From the NCBI RefSeq assembly GCF_037892545.1, contig NZ_JBBKBG010000002.1:1-64000 (forward strand): a stretch of DNA of 64,000 nt, in the 5' to 3' direction. The notes beneath the pieces are model-generated. The model worked only from the letters and a program-made list of their open reading frames with translations. It had not been told where the DNA came from and searched no databases. The position numbers were made by a program, and so were the translations under genes. Shown in pieces: positions 1 through 8,940 of this stretch. This DNA comes from Pseudogracilibacillus sp037892545 (GTDB taxonomy: Bacteria; Bacillota; Bacilli; Bacillales; Amphibacillaceae). Positions within the stretch are counted from its first letter, which is position 1. Every line of letters begins with the position of its first letter.

Positions 1-32
1 TTTATCTATAGCATTTTAGTTTCGTAAATATT

Positions 33-173
33 TTATACTTCCTCATCAAATTTTACTGCGATCCCACTAATGATCCAACGTTCGGCGGTTTCACTAGTTA
101 CTTCATACACTTTTCCCGCACGAAATAAATCACCTTTGTACATCGTTTGGACATTCATTTTTACTTTCATCAT
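33..173 (-). CDS. small hypothetical protein (about 46 aa)
   Basis: I do not recognise a family with certainty. The reading frame is open further upstream, but the paired ATG codons at 173/170 start the compact, charged part (MMKVKMNVQT...) and are the most natural start. The product is soluble, acidic at its end (FDEEV), and resembles short phage-type accessory proteins in size and in its GKVYEV / SGIAVKF pattern. The only possible ribosome site, a GGAG about 14 nt upstream, is weak. No partner genes are visible at the window edge. Whether it is expressed is uncertain. Confidence 0.4.
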   Translation of the reverse strand: MMKVKMNVQTMYKGDLFRAGKVYEVTSETAERWIISGIAVKFDEEV

Positions 174-491
174 ATAATTTCCACGCTCCCAATTTTTCCA
201 ATTAATACTATTATACATGATGAGAGAATTCGAAGGAAGTATCACTATGAATAGAAAAAAACTTCGATCATTTGTGAAGATTTGACCGAATTAGTTTTGT
301 ACCTTTATATCTAAATTAACGCAAGCCTTAAAAATTATATAAATGGCAAGCGGAGCATATGAATTTTGGAAGTGAGCTACTATAAAGTGGGATTCATTTT
401 ATTATAGGGGGTAAGCGTTGCAGATATGTAAATGAGGCATACGAGAGTGGGCTTCATACGGGGAAGAAAAGCAGGGGATGTCCCCAAGTCA
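174..491. other. gene-free stretch
   Basis: AT-rich intergenic sequence between the small protein and the HAD phosphatase. I see no convincing reading frame with a ribosome site, no strong terminator and no repeat. Confidence 0.5.
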
Positions 492-1175
492 TTAGCTAAT
501 TTTTCGTTTATGTTTTGCTGTTTGGAACAAATTTGTTAATTGTTTTACATCTGTATTAGCTAATGATGGAAGTTGTAAATGTGTATGAGCGAAATTTTCT
601 TGTTTCATTAGTGTACTCGGAATAGCAACTGTGTGAAGTCCAGCAGCTACGGCAGCTTTTGAACCAATCATTGAATCTTCAAAGGCAATTGCTTCAATTG
701 GTGCAACACCTAACGAATGTACTGCTTTCACATAAATTTCTGGATGTGGTTTCGGACGTAATACTTGGTCTACCGTAAGTAGTTCATCAAAATAATCAAG
801 TAAGTGTAAATTCGTCAAATGCGTCGTCGCCCATTTTTTATTTGAGTTTGTTGCAAGAGCAATTTTAATTCCTTCACATTTGGCTTCTTCCAACAATTCG
901 ATGACACCTGGAAGCGGTTGTTCTTTTTTTATTAATTCTCGTAAAACCGTCTCACCATATGCGATCGTTTTTTCTAAGTCAACTTTTTTACCTGTGACAT
1001 TTTCGACATGCTCACAGACGAATGTTGGTGTACCAACACCACCTACATATTGTGCCCATACATCCTGTGTCAACTCAAAGTCATACAACTTCAATGCTTC
1101 TTTGTACGCTTGGAAAATTGCCTTTTCCGTATCGACAATCGTACCATCTAAGTCAAAAACAAATGCTTTTACCAT
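492..1175 (-). CDS. HAD-superfamily phosphatase, beta-phosphoglucomutase-like
   Basis: Cytoplasmic Mg-dependent phosphatase or phosphomutase of the haloacid dehalogenase superfamily, about 227 aa, the usual size for subfamily IA. Motif I is the N-terminal FDLDGTIVDTE with two Asp residues (nucleophile and acid/base). Motif II is the ATNSN stretch, Lys of motif III lies in RPKPHPE, and motif IV is AFEDSMIGSKAA. The helical cap lies between motifs I and II. ATG at 1175 is chosen because AAGGAGG lies about 6 nt upstream; the ATG at 1181 directly abuts that site. The substrate cannot be read from sequence; B. subtilis YhcW is a similar protein. It appears monocistronic. Confidence 0.88.
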   Translation of the reverse strand: MVKAFVFDLDGTIVDTEKAIFQAYKEALKLYDFELTQDVWAQYVGGVGTPTFVCEHVENVTGKKVDLEKTIAYGETVLRELIKKEQPLPGVIELLEEAKCEGIKIALATNSNKKWATTHLTNLHLLDYFDELLTVDQVLRPKPHPEIYVKAVHSLGVAPIEAIAFEDSMIGSKAAVAAGLHTVAIPSTLMKQENFAHTHLQLPSLANTDVKQLTNLFQTAKHKRKIS

Positions 1176-1364
1176 ATACATCCTCCTTATTTGAATGTAC
1201 CTTTACCATAAACCTTATAGAAAGATAGTACAAGGGAATTTTCAATAATTTACATTTAATTAATGAAAAGAGAAGGAAATCAATGATTCTTTTTTGGAGA
1301 TACTTACACATTTTGCAATGTATCGTGCTAGTTTTTCCTTGAGATTAGGAGATGATCTTACTTA

Positions 1365-1402
1365 AAACGGTCATGTTATTTTTTTAATAAGCATGACCGT
1401 TT
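1365..1402. repeat. 11-bp perfect inverted repeat
   Basis: AAACGGTCATG (1365-1375) is repeated inverted as CATGACCGTTT (1392-1402) across a 16-nt AT-rich loop. It lies between the 5' region of the HAD gene and the 3' end of the tatA operon. Neither strand has a T-run directly after the stem, so it is not a standard intrinsic terminator. It could be a weak terminator or an operator. Confidence 0.6.
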
Positions 1403-1473
1403 CATATTGTTTGTAAAATATTAAGGGACGTCATATATATCGTCTTTATTTTAGAGTGCTATCGTAATGCCTT

Positions 1474-1668
1474 TTACAAAGAAGAATCATCTTTATGTTC
1501 TTTTTCTTCCTCGTTCATCGTCATTAAATCATTCGTCGTCTTTTTAAATTCCGCCAATGTTTGTCCGGTAGCTTTACCAATTTCAGGTAACTTTTTCGGG
1601 CCAAAAATTAATAAAGCGATGAGTAAGATTAAAATTAAACTTGGAAAGCCGATATTTGCAAACCCCAT
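1474..1668 (-). CDS. tatA: Sec-independent translocase subunit TatA
   Basis: Twin-arginine translocation pore subunit of about 64 aa, normal for Bacillus TatA. It has a short N-terminal membrane helix (PSLILILLIALLIF), the hinge FGPKKLPEIGKATG and an amphipathic helix ending in an acidic tail. ATG at 1668 follows AGGAGG; the frame extends upstream without a better start. It lies only 24 nt downstream of the GMC oxidoreductase gene, in the same operon as a Tat-signal-bearing small subunit, so it probably serves export of that enzyme. No tatC is present in the window, so TatC must be supplied from elsewhere. Confidence 0.93.
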   Translation of the reverse strand: MGFANIGFPSLILILLIALLIFGPKKLPEIGKATGQTLAEFKKTTNDLMTMNEEEKEHKDDSSL

Positions 1669-1692
1669 GTTTATCCTCCTCTCAAGCATTTA

Positions 1693-3414
1693 TTAGGCAA
1701 GCATGCCGCCACCATTATTTAAATATTTTTCAATTCCTTCTGCAGCACGATACCCTAATGCTCCAACTGTCGCTGTCGGGTGGTGGCCACCGAATTGTGG
1801 AAATGCAGAAGCCCCAACGACGAACACATTTTCCATATCCCATAGTTGTAAATAATTGTTTACCGCAGATGTTGTCGGATCAGCTCCCATAATGACTCCC
1901 CCAGCATAGTGTCCACCTTGATAAATATGATCAAATTCCTCTGGGACATCATCAGGGTCTACGATATCTGCGCCCATTTCTTCCATAATTTCTGTACATT
2001 TTTCAACACCGAATTTCGCGATTTCTCTATCTTGGTCTGTATATTTATTGGTGATACGTAGGAGAGGGTCACCGAAATCATCCTTATAAGTCGGATCAAG
2101 ATCCATATAATTATGCCACCAAGCCATATTGGCAGATGTGTACCATACTTGTAATGTTCGATTTGCGTAATGGATCGAATTTTTCTTAAATTCCTTTCCC
2201 CAATGAGGCGTTCCTTTTGGGACATGGTTACTAGCGATTGCTCCATCTCCATATTGCCTTAATTCAATTGCACCCCCATGGAGAAACGGAAGATCTTTAT
2301 GATCAAAATTATCCCCAGCAAAATCACTCATCGTGCCTCCAAGTGCACCTGCTCCCATATACAAATTAAATTTTTCCTTTTCGAAAAATCCACGGGCACC
2401 TAAAAAGGTAATATTAAATTGACCATTGAAATTGCGACCAATGACTCCTTTTCTTGTTTTTGGGTCATACGGTTCTCCAATTTCAGACAATAAAAGAAGT
2501 CGATTATTGGTGAATGTAAAAGCGCCTAATGCCACGACATCAGCAGGTTGTTCATGTTCCTCGCCCGTTTTCGTATCGACATATAAAATGCCTGTTGCTT
2601 TGTCATTTTTATGTAAAATTCGTCTTGCATAGGCGTCGTAACGAAAATCAACATTTCCTGTTTTGCTCGCTGTCGGAAGCACTGTTACAATTGGATCGGA
2701 TTTTGCACCGAAATCACAACCATATTGTGTACAAAATGCGCAATATTGGCATTCGTTCAATGTTTCTCCATCAGGATTTTCATACACTTGAGAAACATTA
2801 CATGAAGCAACTTGATAAGGGTGATAACCTAGTTTCTTCGTCGCTTTATTAAAAAGTTTAATCGGTGCAGACGCTTTTAATGGCGGATTTGGATAATCAT
2901 TTGTTCGAGGAGGACCTAATGGATCTTTTTCTCCTGATGTTCCTGCCGTTTTTTCCCATTTATCATAATATTGTTCCATCTCATCATACGTAATGCCCCA
3001 ATCTTGAATCGTCATTCCATCCGGTATTTTATTTTTCCCATATCGTTCCACCGTTTTACTGTAAATTTCAAAATCGTATGGAAGCCAGCGATAGGTCGCA
3101 CCAGCCCAGTGAACACTACCACCACCGGCATCTGTTCCAACCATCATTTCATCTTGCGTGCGAACTGGTAATGCATCTTCATCTAATGTATTACGGGATG
3201 TAATCGTTTCGTGAGATAAATTTTGCATCATATCAAACCGGTTCGTAAATCGTAATTCATCTTTTACACCGACATAATCTTGTGTTTCACGAAATTCTCC
3301 TCGCTCAATAATGACAACCTTTTTGCCAGCCTTTCCTAATTCTGCGGCCATCACGCCACCAGCCCAACCTGTTCCGACGATGACGACATCAACTTTATCA
3401 TGTTTTATTACCAT
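1693..3414 (-). CDS. GMC-family FAD oxidoreductase (gluconate 2-dehydrogenase large-subunit type)
   Basis: Flavoprotein of 573 aa related to the large subunit of membrane-linked gluconate/sugar dehydrogenases. The FAD-binding VVIVGTGWAGGVMAAELG is at residues 10-27. The GGGSVHWAGATYRW loop of GMC enzymes is near residue 97. A Cys cluster CQYCAFCTQYGC (Cys 222, 225, 228, 233) could bind metal or iron-sulfur. The catalytic His region FGGHHPTATVGALGYRAAE is near the C terminus. There is no signal peptide of its own. It directly follows the Tat-signal small subunit, so co-export as a complex is likely. The electron acceptor is unknown: no cytochrome c subunit gene is next to it. The oxidised substrate is not determinable. 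Confidence 0.88.
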   Translation of the reverse strand: MVIKHDKVDVVIVGTGWAGGVMAAELGKAGKKVVIIERGEFRETQDYVGVKDELRFTNRFDMMQNLSHETITSRNTLDEDALPVRTQDEMMVGTDAGGGSVHWAGATYRWLPYDFEIYSKTVERYGKNKIPDGMTIQDWGITYDEMEQYYDKWEKTAGTSGEKDPLGPPRTNDYPNPPLKASAPIKLFNKATKKLGYHPYQVASCNVSQVYENPDGETLNECQYCAFCTQYGCDFGAKSDPIVTVLPTASKTGNVDFRYDAYARRILHKNDKATGILYVDTKTGEEHEQPADVVALGAFTFTNNRLLLLSEIGEPYDPKTRKGVIGRNFNGQFNITFLGARGFFEKEKFNLYMGAGALGGTMSDFAGDNFDHKDLPFLHGGAIELRQYGDGAIASNHVPKGTPHWGKEFKKNSIHYANRTLQVWYTSANMAWWHNYMDLDPTYKDDFGDPLLRITNKYTDQDREIAKFGVEKCTEIMEEMGADIVDPDDVPEEFDHIYQGGHYAGGVIMGADPTTSAVNNYLQLWDMENVFVVGASAFPQFGGHHPTATVGALGYRAAEGIEKYLNNGGGMLA

Positions 3415-3431
3415 ATTATTTCCACCAATCC

Positions 3432-4244
3432 TTATCCTTGATAATCACGTAAACTTTTTTGTTCCATGACGATAAACTCTTCTGCTTCAATATCGTCAAT
3501 ATACGCCATACGTGGGCCAGGATATTCTTTCATTTTCCAGCCCATCATGTCTTTATTTCCACCATAAGCAGGGTCAGCATAAGCACCTTCTATTGTTAGT
3601 TGTACGAGTAAGTTGAAAAAGGTGACAGCGGCTACTCCTTGCATGTCAATTTCGCCATTTTCAAACATCGTTAAGACAGCATTTTGATCTTCTTCTTCTA
3701 ATTTTGTAAAAGAATCTGAGAATTTTTCCATACTAACCTTATCAATTGTTCGCACACCTTCTAACATCATCTCGCCACGAGTCATGCGTGTTTGATATCG
3801 TGGAGTCTTCGTCGGTGCTTTTGTCGATGTGTTCGGGCCACTTTTATTTTGTGGAGTATCTTTATGTTCGTAATCTCTTGCACGATTATCTTGCCAAAAT
3901 GGGTCACGCATATATTCTTTCGCATTCGTTCCCCAAGCACTAGCAAGTTGGCGGTCAATAAAGTAGGGAACACCGAGGGTTATGGCACCAGGCCCTAATT
4001 CATCTTCCGGAAATATTCGTTCTGTAGCGGCAGATAAAACATCAAAATCTTTTTTTCTGCTAAAAAAGACTCGTGCCTCATCAATTGGCAGTTTTGCATC
4101 TTTTGTTGGGGTTTCTTTTTTATCGATCCATTGATTCGTTAAAAGCCCACCAAGTACCGTACCACCAACAATTCCACCGGCAACCATACTACTATTTTTT
4201 ATAAACGTCCGTCTGTTTACAGTTTTTCCATCTTCTTCGGTCAT
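3432..4244 (-). CDS. gluconate 2-dehydrogenase subunit 3-like protein with Tat signal
   Basis: Small partner subunit (about 270 aa) of the GMC dehydrogenase. The N terminus carries a twin-arginine signal, NRRTFIKNSS, followed by a hydrophobic glycine-rich stretch, consistent with folded export by Tat. The body matches the subunit 3 family (FFSRKKDFDVLSAATERIFPED, later GWKMKEYPGPRMAY). ATG at 4244 is chosen because AGGAGTG precedes it and it places RR near the N terminus; the frame is open to 4376 without a better start. It is 17 nt upstream of the oxidoreductase gene. The preceding MFS gene has its own terminator, so this gene probably begins the operon. Confidence 0.87.
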   Translation of the reverse strand: MTEEDGKTVNRRTFIKNSSMVAGGIVGGTVLGGLLTNQWIDKKETPTKDAKLPIDEARVFFSRKKDFDVLSAATERIFPEDELGPGAITLGVPYFIDRQLASAWGTNAKEYMRDPFWQDNRARDYEHKDTPQNKSGPNTSTKAPTKTPRYQTRMTRGEMMLEGVRTIDKVSMEKFSDSFTKLEEEDQNAVLTMFENGEIDMQGVAAVTFFNLLVQLTIEGAYADPAYGGNKDMMGWKMKEYPGPRMAYIDDIEAEEFIVMEQKSLRDYQG

Positions 4245-4334
4245 ATTGAAGCCACTCCTATCAAATGTGTTATGATACACCTCATTATGTCCAAATAAAG
4301 TAGATTTTATGAGTATTCGAGAAAATTTTGCAAT

Positions 4335-4371
4335 AAAAAAGAGGGAAGGACGAATAATTTCGTCTTCCCTC
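4335..4371 (-). terminator. intrinsic terminator of the MFS gene
   Basis: On the minus strand GAGGGAAGACGAA pairs with TTCGTCCTTCCCTC (one bulged base) and is followed by six T. It directly follows the stop codon at 4377 and separates the pump from the Tat/oxidoreductase operon. Confidence 0.85.
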
Positions 4372-4376
4372 ATCAC

Positions 4377-5861
4377 TTATTCTGTTTCAGTAGCATGACT
4401 TTCTTCCTCTTCCATTGGTGTTGCTCGATATACTCTAAACGCTAAAATTACTGCAATAACAGCGATAATAAATGCAATAAAATAAACGAGTTCCACTCCG
4501 GCAACCATCGCATCACTTATCGTAGTAGGATCTTCTGGATTACTTGCATTATTTAGAAAATGTAATTGTCTTGCGTTCATAATACTAATAAAAATAGAAA
4601 CCCCAATTGCCCCAGCAACAGGTTGCAACGTAGTCATAACTGCTGTTCCGTGTGGATACAATTTTTTCGGTAATTGGTTTAAACCGTTCGTTTCTGCAGG
4701 CATCATAATGGCAGATACACTTAACATAAGTAAAATATAGCCGATGACGATGAACCAAACAGGAGTCGTTGCTGTAAGGCGACTCATCATAAATATCGTA
4801 GTAGCTAGCACGATTGTCGCTGGAATCATGAGGACACGTGGTCCGAATTTATCAAACATATGTCCCATCACAGGTGACATCGCACCATTTAAAATACTTC
4901 CAGGTAATAAAACTAATCCAGCAGTTGCAGCCGATAAAGCTAAAGGCCCTTGCATGAAAATAGGTAAAATAAGCTCTGATGCAAACATTGCCATAATGAT
5001 AATTAAAAACATCAGTACGCCATGTGTGTACATTGGATATTTAAAAACACGTAAATCCATCATCGGTGCATCCAATTTAAATTGTCTTAAAGAAAATAAA
5101 ACAAGACTTATAATCCCGACTAAGATTGTTAATAAAACAATCGGCGTTAAAAATCCATTTTCGCTTTCTCCAGCAGAACTAAATCCGTAAATGACGGCAC
5201 CAAATCCGATAGAAGAAAAGAGGACAGACGGGAAATCTATTTTTGGTTTTGTTACTTCTCCAACATTAATTAAATATTTATAGGCAAAAGCAATAGAGAA
5301 TAGAGCGAATGGAATGACAGTGATAAATAAATATCTCCATCCTAAATATTCCACAATGACACCAGATAAAGATGGTCCAATTGCAGGTGCAAACATGATG
5401 ACTAACCCAACAATCCCCATAATTTTCCCACGTTTATGTGGGGGATAAATAAGTAAAAATACGTTGAAAATAATCGGCATAAGAAGACCTGTTCCAACCG
5501 CTTGTGTTAATCGTCCTACTAGTAAAATGGTGAAATTCGGTGCCATTGCACTTATCGTCGTACCGATAGTAAAAATTAACATGACACTTAAAAATAATTG
5601 TCTTGTAGTAAACCATTGTACAAATAAAGCAGAAATAGGGATGACAATTCCCATTACAAGCATGAACCCAGTTGCCATCCATTGGACAGTTGGCAATGTA
5701 ATGTCAAATTCTTTCATCAATGTCGTTAAAGCAATATTTAATAATGTTTCATTTAATACAGCAAAAAATGCCCCAATAATGAGTGAAAGCATTATTGGCA
5801 ATGTTTTTACATTTGGATCTTCTGCTAAATATTCATATTTTTTTGTAGATGTTTCATCCAT
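4377..5861 (-). CDS. MFS drug efflux transporter, DHA2 (14-TM) type
   Basis: Proton-driven efflux pump of the DHA2 family in the cytoplasmic membrane, 494 aa, with about 14 hydrophobic segments. It has family motif C-like GLVIMFAPAIGPSLSG in TM5 and a motif A-like loop after TM2 (QWFTTRQLF). The N terminus is short and acidic; the C terminus ends in an acidic tail. It resembles the LmrB/EmrB group, so multidrug or lipophilic-compound export is the likely role. The ribosome site is AAAGAGG. A long 5' leader with an intrinsic terminator lies directly upstream, implying attenuation control. The pump at 51916 is a close paralog with the same kind of upstream terminator. Confidence 0.9.
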   Translation of the reverse strand: MDETSTKKYEYLAEDPNVKTLPIMLSLIIGAFFAVLNETLLNIALTTLMKEFDITLPTVQWMATGFMLVMGIVIPISALFVQWFTTRQLFLSVMLIFTIGTTISAMAPNFTILLVGRLTQAVGTGLLMPIIFNVFLLIYPPHKRGKIMGIVGLVIMFAPAIGPSLSGVIVEYLGWRYLFITVIPFALFSIAFAYKYLINVGEVTKPKIDFPSVLFSSIGFGAVIYGFSSAGESENGFLTPIVLLTILVGIISLVLFSLRQFKLDAPMMDLRVFKYPMYTHGVLMFLIIIMAMFASELILPIFMQGPLALSAATAGLVLLPGSILNGAMSPVMGHMFDKFGPRVLMIPATIVLATTIFMMSRLTATTPVWFIVIGYILLMLSVSAIMMPAETNGLNQLPKKLYPHGTAVMTTLQPVAGAIGVSIFISIMNARQLHFLNNASNPEDPTTISDAMVAGVELVYFIAFIIAVIAVILAFRVYRATPMEEEESHATETE

Positions 5862-5905
5862 GAAAAAACCTCTTTCTATATATAATGATTGTCGTTTTCA
5901 TACAT

Positions 5906-6105
5906 AAAAAAACTCCTATCCAATTCTGAATAGGAGGCAAGTCATATCGATAAGAGCACACAAAGATACTTTAAGTCGTTTATCGGAAATGAATGAGATG
6001 CAAATCCTATTTAGAAAAGGCACGTTATAAAAGCATGAACAAAAGGATTGCATACAAAAGCAATCATTTTACCTGTAGTTTGTTCTATTACATCTTTTTA
6101 TAACG
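5906..6105 (-). promoter_or_regulatory. structured 5' leader with intrinsic terminator (putative riboswitch or attenuator)
   Basis: Read on the minus strand, three nested stems are visible: P1 pairs 6094-6105 with 6023-6033 (11 bp, one bulge), P2 pairs 6079-6085 with 6037-6043 (GAACAAA/TTTGTTC), and P3 pairs 6060-6065 with 6046-6051 (GATTGC/GCAATC). Downstream, CTCCTAT and ATAGGAG (5930-5936 with 5913-5919) form a hairpin followed by seven T: an intrinsic terminator about 50 nt before the pump start. The segment AATAGGA at 6005-6011 can pair with the 5' arm of the terminator, giving a classic antiterminator alternative. I do not recognise a known riboswitch consensus. Expression of the pump is probably controlled by transcription termination. 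Confidence 0.6.
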
Positions 6106-6291
6106 GAAGTTTTCAAAAAATAGGATTATAAAATCATCTAAATTCAATCACCTTTCTACTGTATGATGATTGTCATTTTACACGTGATAACGAGGGATGT
6201 CAATAACAAAGTATTGGGATAAAAAGAAGTGAACAATAAAAGAGAAGGAGAGAAAAGTTTGGTAAAATAGGAGTGAGTAGGAGGGACTTAT

Positions 6292-6663
6292 ATGACGAAG
6301 GAAAAGCCCGAAGATGTAGAAGCATATATTGCACAATTTCCGAATGAGATGCAACAAAAACTGCACGAAATAGTAGCTTGTTGAAAAGAAGTTGTACCAG
6401 CAGCGGAAATAAGTTTAAAATGGGGCACCCCTGCATTTACGTATCGCAGAGTGTTATTTACGATTGCTGCATTTAAACAGCCTATTAATTTTTATCCCAC
6501 TCCTGCAGCGCTTCGTGCGTTCGAGGAAGAGTTAGCATCGTACTCGACAACAAAAAGTGCATGACAGTTACCGTATAAGGACCCTTTACCGTTACCATTC
6601 ATCCGACAAATAGCGACATATCGTTTACAAGATGTGATCGAAAATGATGCGAGATGGAGGTAA
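6292..6663 (+). pseudogene. DUF1801 (YdhG/Fra-like) gene with two in-frame TGA codons
   Basis: A 123-codon frame with a good AGGAGGG ribosome site and ATG at 6292, interrupted only by TGA at 6382-6384 and TGA at 6562-6564, ending in TAA at 6661. Reading through gives a nearly full DUF1801 protein: a PEDVEAYIAQFPNEMQQKL start, a central LKWGTPAFTYR, NFYPTPAALRAFEEEL, and the PYKDPLPLPFIRQI end. No frameshift or deletion is visible. DUF1801 proteins are small soluble proteins related to the frataxin-like Fra. As translated with the standard code it yields only a 30-residue peptide, so I call it a pseudogene with recent nonsense changes. Confidence 0.75.
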
Positions 6664-6747
6664 ACATATCATAACGCAATTTCTGTTTCGTACATTGTGA
6701 AAAATGTATGCTAAACTAAATGTAATACGAATGAGAGGAATACTGAA

Positions 6748-8895
6748 ATGAGTAAAAAAGTAGTGTTAGCAGAAAAACCGTCCGTTGCCCGTGATATTGC
6801 GCGAGTGTTAGGTTGCAATAAAAAAGGGGACGGATGTTTAGAAGGAAATAATTATATTGTGACATGGGCGCTCGGTCATTTAGTAACATTGGCGACTCCA
6901 GATCAATATGATGCAAAATATAAAACATGGCGTATGGAAGATTTACCGATGTTGCCGAAAGATTTAAAAACAGTCGTCATTAAAAAAACTGGCAAACAAT
7001 TTAACGCCGTAAAAAGACAGTTAACGAGAAGTGACGTGGATGAAATTATTATTGCGACAGACGCAGGACGGGAAGGAGAGCTCGTTGCTCGCTGGATTTT
7101 AAAGCAAGCACGTGTGAAAAAGCGTGTTAGCCGTCTTTGGATTTCTTCTGTTACTGATAAAGCTATTCGAGACGGTTTCAAAAAATTACAACCAGGAAAG
7201 AAATACGAAACCTTATATGAAGCAGCTGTTGCACGCTCAGAAGCGGACTGGTATGTCGGCTTGAACGCAACGAGAGCATTAACGACAAAATATGATGCTC
7301 AATTATCGAGTGGTCGTGTACAAACACCGACACTTGGTATTGTACATGCACGGGAAGAAGAAATTCGTCATTTTAAACCGGCGACTTTTTATGAAATGCA
7401 AGCAAATATTGGTGGAAAAAATTTTACATGGCGTGATGCGAAAAACAATAGTCGTATATTTGATGAAGCTAATGCCAAACAGCTACAGGAGAAATTAACT
7501 GGGGCAGAGGCGATTGTTGAGCATGTCGAAAGAAAAGAGAAAAAACAATTTGCACCACAGTTATATGATTTAACAGAATTACAACGTGATGCGAATAAAA
7601 TTTTTCATTTATCAGGAAAACAAACCTTACAAGCGATGCAAAATCTATATGAACGTCATAAAGTATTAACATATCCACGTACAGATTCACGTGTAATTAC
7701 GACGGATATCATTCCGACATTAAAAGATCGTCTAGATGCTTGTGGGGTTGATGAATATGCGAATATTGCGAGTACATTGAAACGTAAAAAATTTAACTTA
7801 CCTAAATCAATTGTAAATAATGCACAAGTGTCAGACCACCATGCAATCATTCCAACAGAAGAACCTGTAGATCTCACTGCATTAGGAAGTAATGAACGTA
7901 AAATTTATGACCTCGTCGTGAAACGATTTTTAGCGGTATTATCTGATCCATATCTCTATGAAGAAACGATGATAACAGTTCGTATACTTGGCGAAAATTT
8001 TGTTCGAAAAGAGACGAAAGTATTATCCCCAGGTTGGAAAACAGTGTACGGAGAAAAAATCGTAGAGACTGAGGCCACCACCTTTACGAAAGGACGGACC
8101 TTTTCAAATGTGGTTGTTACGACGAAAACAGGGGAAACTTCCCCACCTGAAAGGCTAACTGAGGGAGCACTTTTAAAAGCGATGGAAAACCCGGTGAAAT
8201 TTATGGATGTTCGCGAAAAAGATCTCGTCCAAACATTACATGAAGCCGGTGGAATCGGAACGGTTGCAACACGCGCTGATATTATTGAAAAGCTTATTGA
8301 TGGACAGTATATGGAATTGCGCGGAAAATATTTACACGTTACACCGACGGGAAAACAATTACTCGATCTTGCCCCAGAAGCACTTCGTTCCCCTAAATTG
8401 ACAGCAGAGTGGGAACAAAAATTGATGGCAATCGAACGTGGAACATTAAAAAAAGATGCCTTCATGAAAGATATTAAGGCGTATACGAAAGAAATTGTGC
8501 ATGAAATTAAAACAGCCGATGCAACTTTTAAACATGACAATATTACAGGAACAAAATGTCCACAATGTGATAGTTTTATGTTAGAAATCGAAAACCGTCA
8601 CGGAAAAATGCTTCGTTGTAAAGACCGTTCTTGTAACTATAAAAAGAATGTGTACAAAAACACGAATGCACGCTGTCCAGAATGTAAGAAAAAAATGAAG
8701 CTATACGGGGAAGGCGACGGACAGATGTTTACATGTGTTTGTGGACATCGCGAAAAAATGAGCACATTTGAAAAACGTCGCAAACAAAATAAAAATCAAC
8801 GCGTATCCAAAAAAGATGTGCAAAAGTACATGAAAAAACAGGATGATTTTACAAATAATCCGTTCGCAGATGCGTTGAAAAATTTCAAAAAATAA
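6748..8895 (+). CDS. topB: DNA topoisomerase III
   Basis: Type IA topoisomerase that relaxes and decatenates DNA through a 5'-phosphotyrosine intermediate, 715 aa, normal for Bacillus TopB. The Toprim domain is at the N terminus (VLAEKPSVARDIARVLG, then TDAGREGELVAR). The active-site Tyr lies in VLTYPRTDSRV. The motif HEAGGIGTVATRADIIEKL follows in the central region. The C terminus carries zinc-ribbon Cys pairs (CPQC ... CNYKK and CPEC ... CVCGH) and a basic tail. ATG at 6748 is preceded by AGAGGAA. It appears to be transcribed alone. Confidence 0.97.
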   Translation: MSKKVVLAEKPSVARDIARVLGCNKKGDGCLEGNNYIVTWALGHLVTLATPDQYDAKYKTWRMEDLPMLPKDLKTVVIKKTGKQFNAVKRQLTRSDVDEIIIATDAGREGELVARWILKQARVKKRVSRLWISSVTDKAIRDGFKKLQPGKKYETLYEAAVARSEADWYVGLNATRALTTKYDAQLSSGRVQTPTLGIVHAREEEIRHFKPATFYEMQANIGGKNFTWRDAKNNSRIFDEANAKQLQEKLTGAEAIVEHVERKEKKQFAPQLYDLTELQRDANKIFHLSGKQTLQAMQNLYERHKVLTYPRTDSRVITTDIIPTLKDRLDACGVDEYANIASTLKRKKFNLPKSIVNNAQVSDHHAIIPTEEPVDLTALGSNERKIYDLVVKRFLAVLSDPYLYEETMITVRILGENFVRKETKVLSPGWKTVYGEKIVETEATTFTKGRTFSNVVVTTKTGETSPPERLTEGALLKAMENPVKFMDVREKDLVQTLHEAGGIGTVATRADIIEKLIDGQYMELRGKYLHVTPTGKQLLDLAPEALRSPKLTAEWEQKLMAIERGTLKKDAFMKDIKAYTKEIVHEIKTADATFKHDNITGTKCPQCDSFMLEIENRHGKMLRCKDRSCNYKKNVYKNTNARCPECKKKMKLYGEGDGQMFTCVCGHREKMSTFEKRRKQNKNQRVSKKDVQKYMKKQDDFTNNPFADALKNFKK

Positions 8896-8937
8896 AAGAA
8901 AGTCGAGTGTGGAGTTGCAATTGCTTCACACTCGACT
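8896..8937. terminator. bidirectional terminator between topB and the Lin0512 gene
   Basis: AGTCGAGTGTG (8901-8911) pairs with CACACTCGACT (8927-8937). On the minus strand the stem is followed by a T-rich run, so it fits the convergent gene at 8941 best. Confidence 0.75.
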
Positions 8938-8940
8938 ATG

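Noticed and set aside
6382..6564. TGA codons as selenocysteine
   Set aside because: No selenoprotein family known for DUF1801, two sites, and no hairpin resembling a SECIS right after either TGA.
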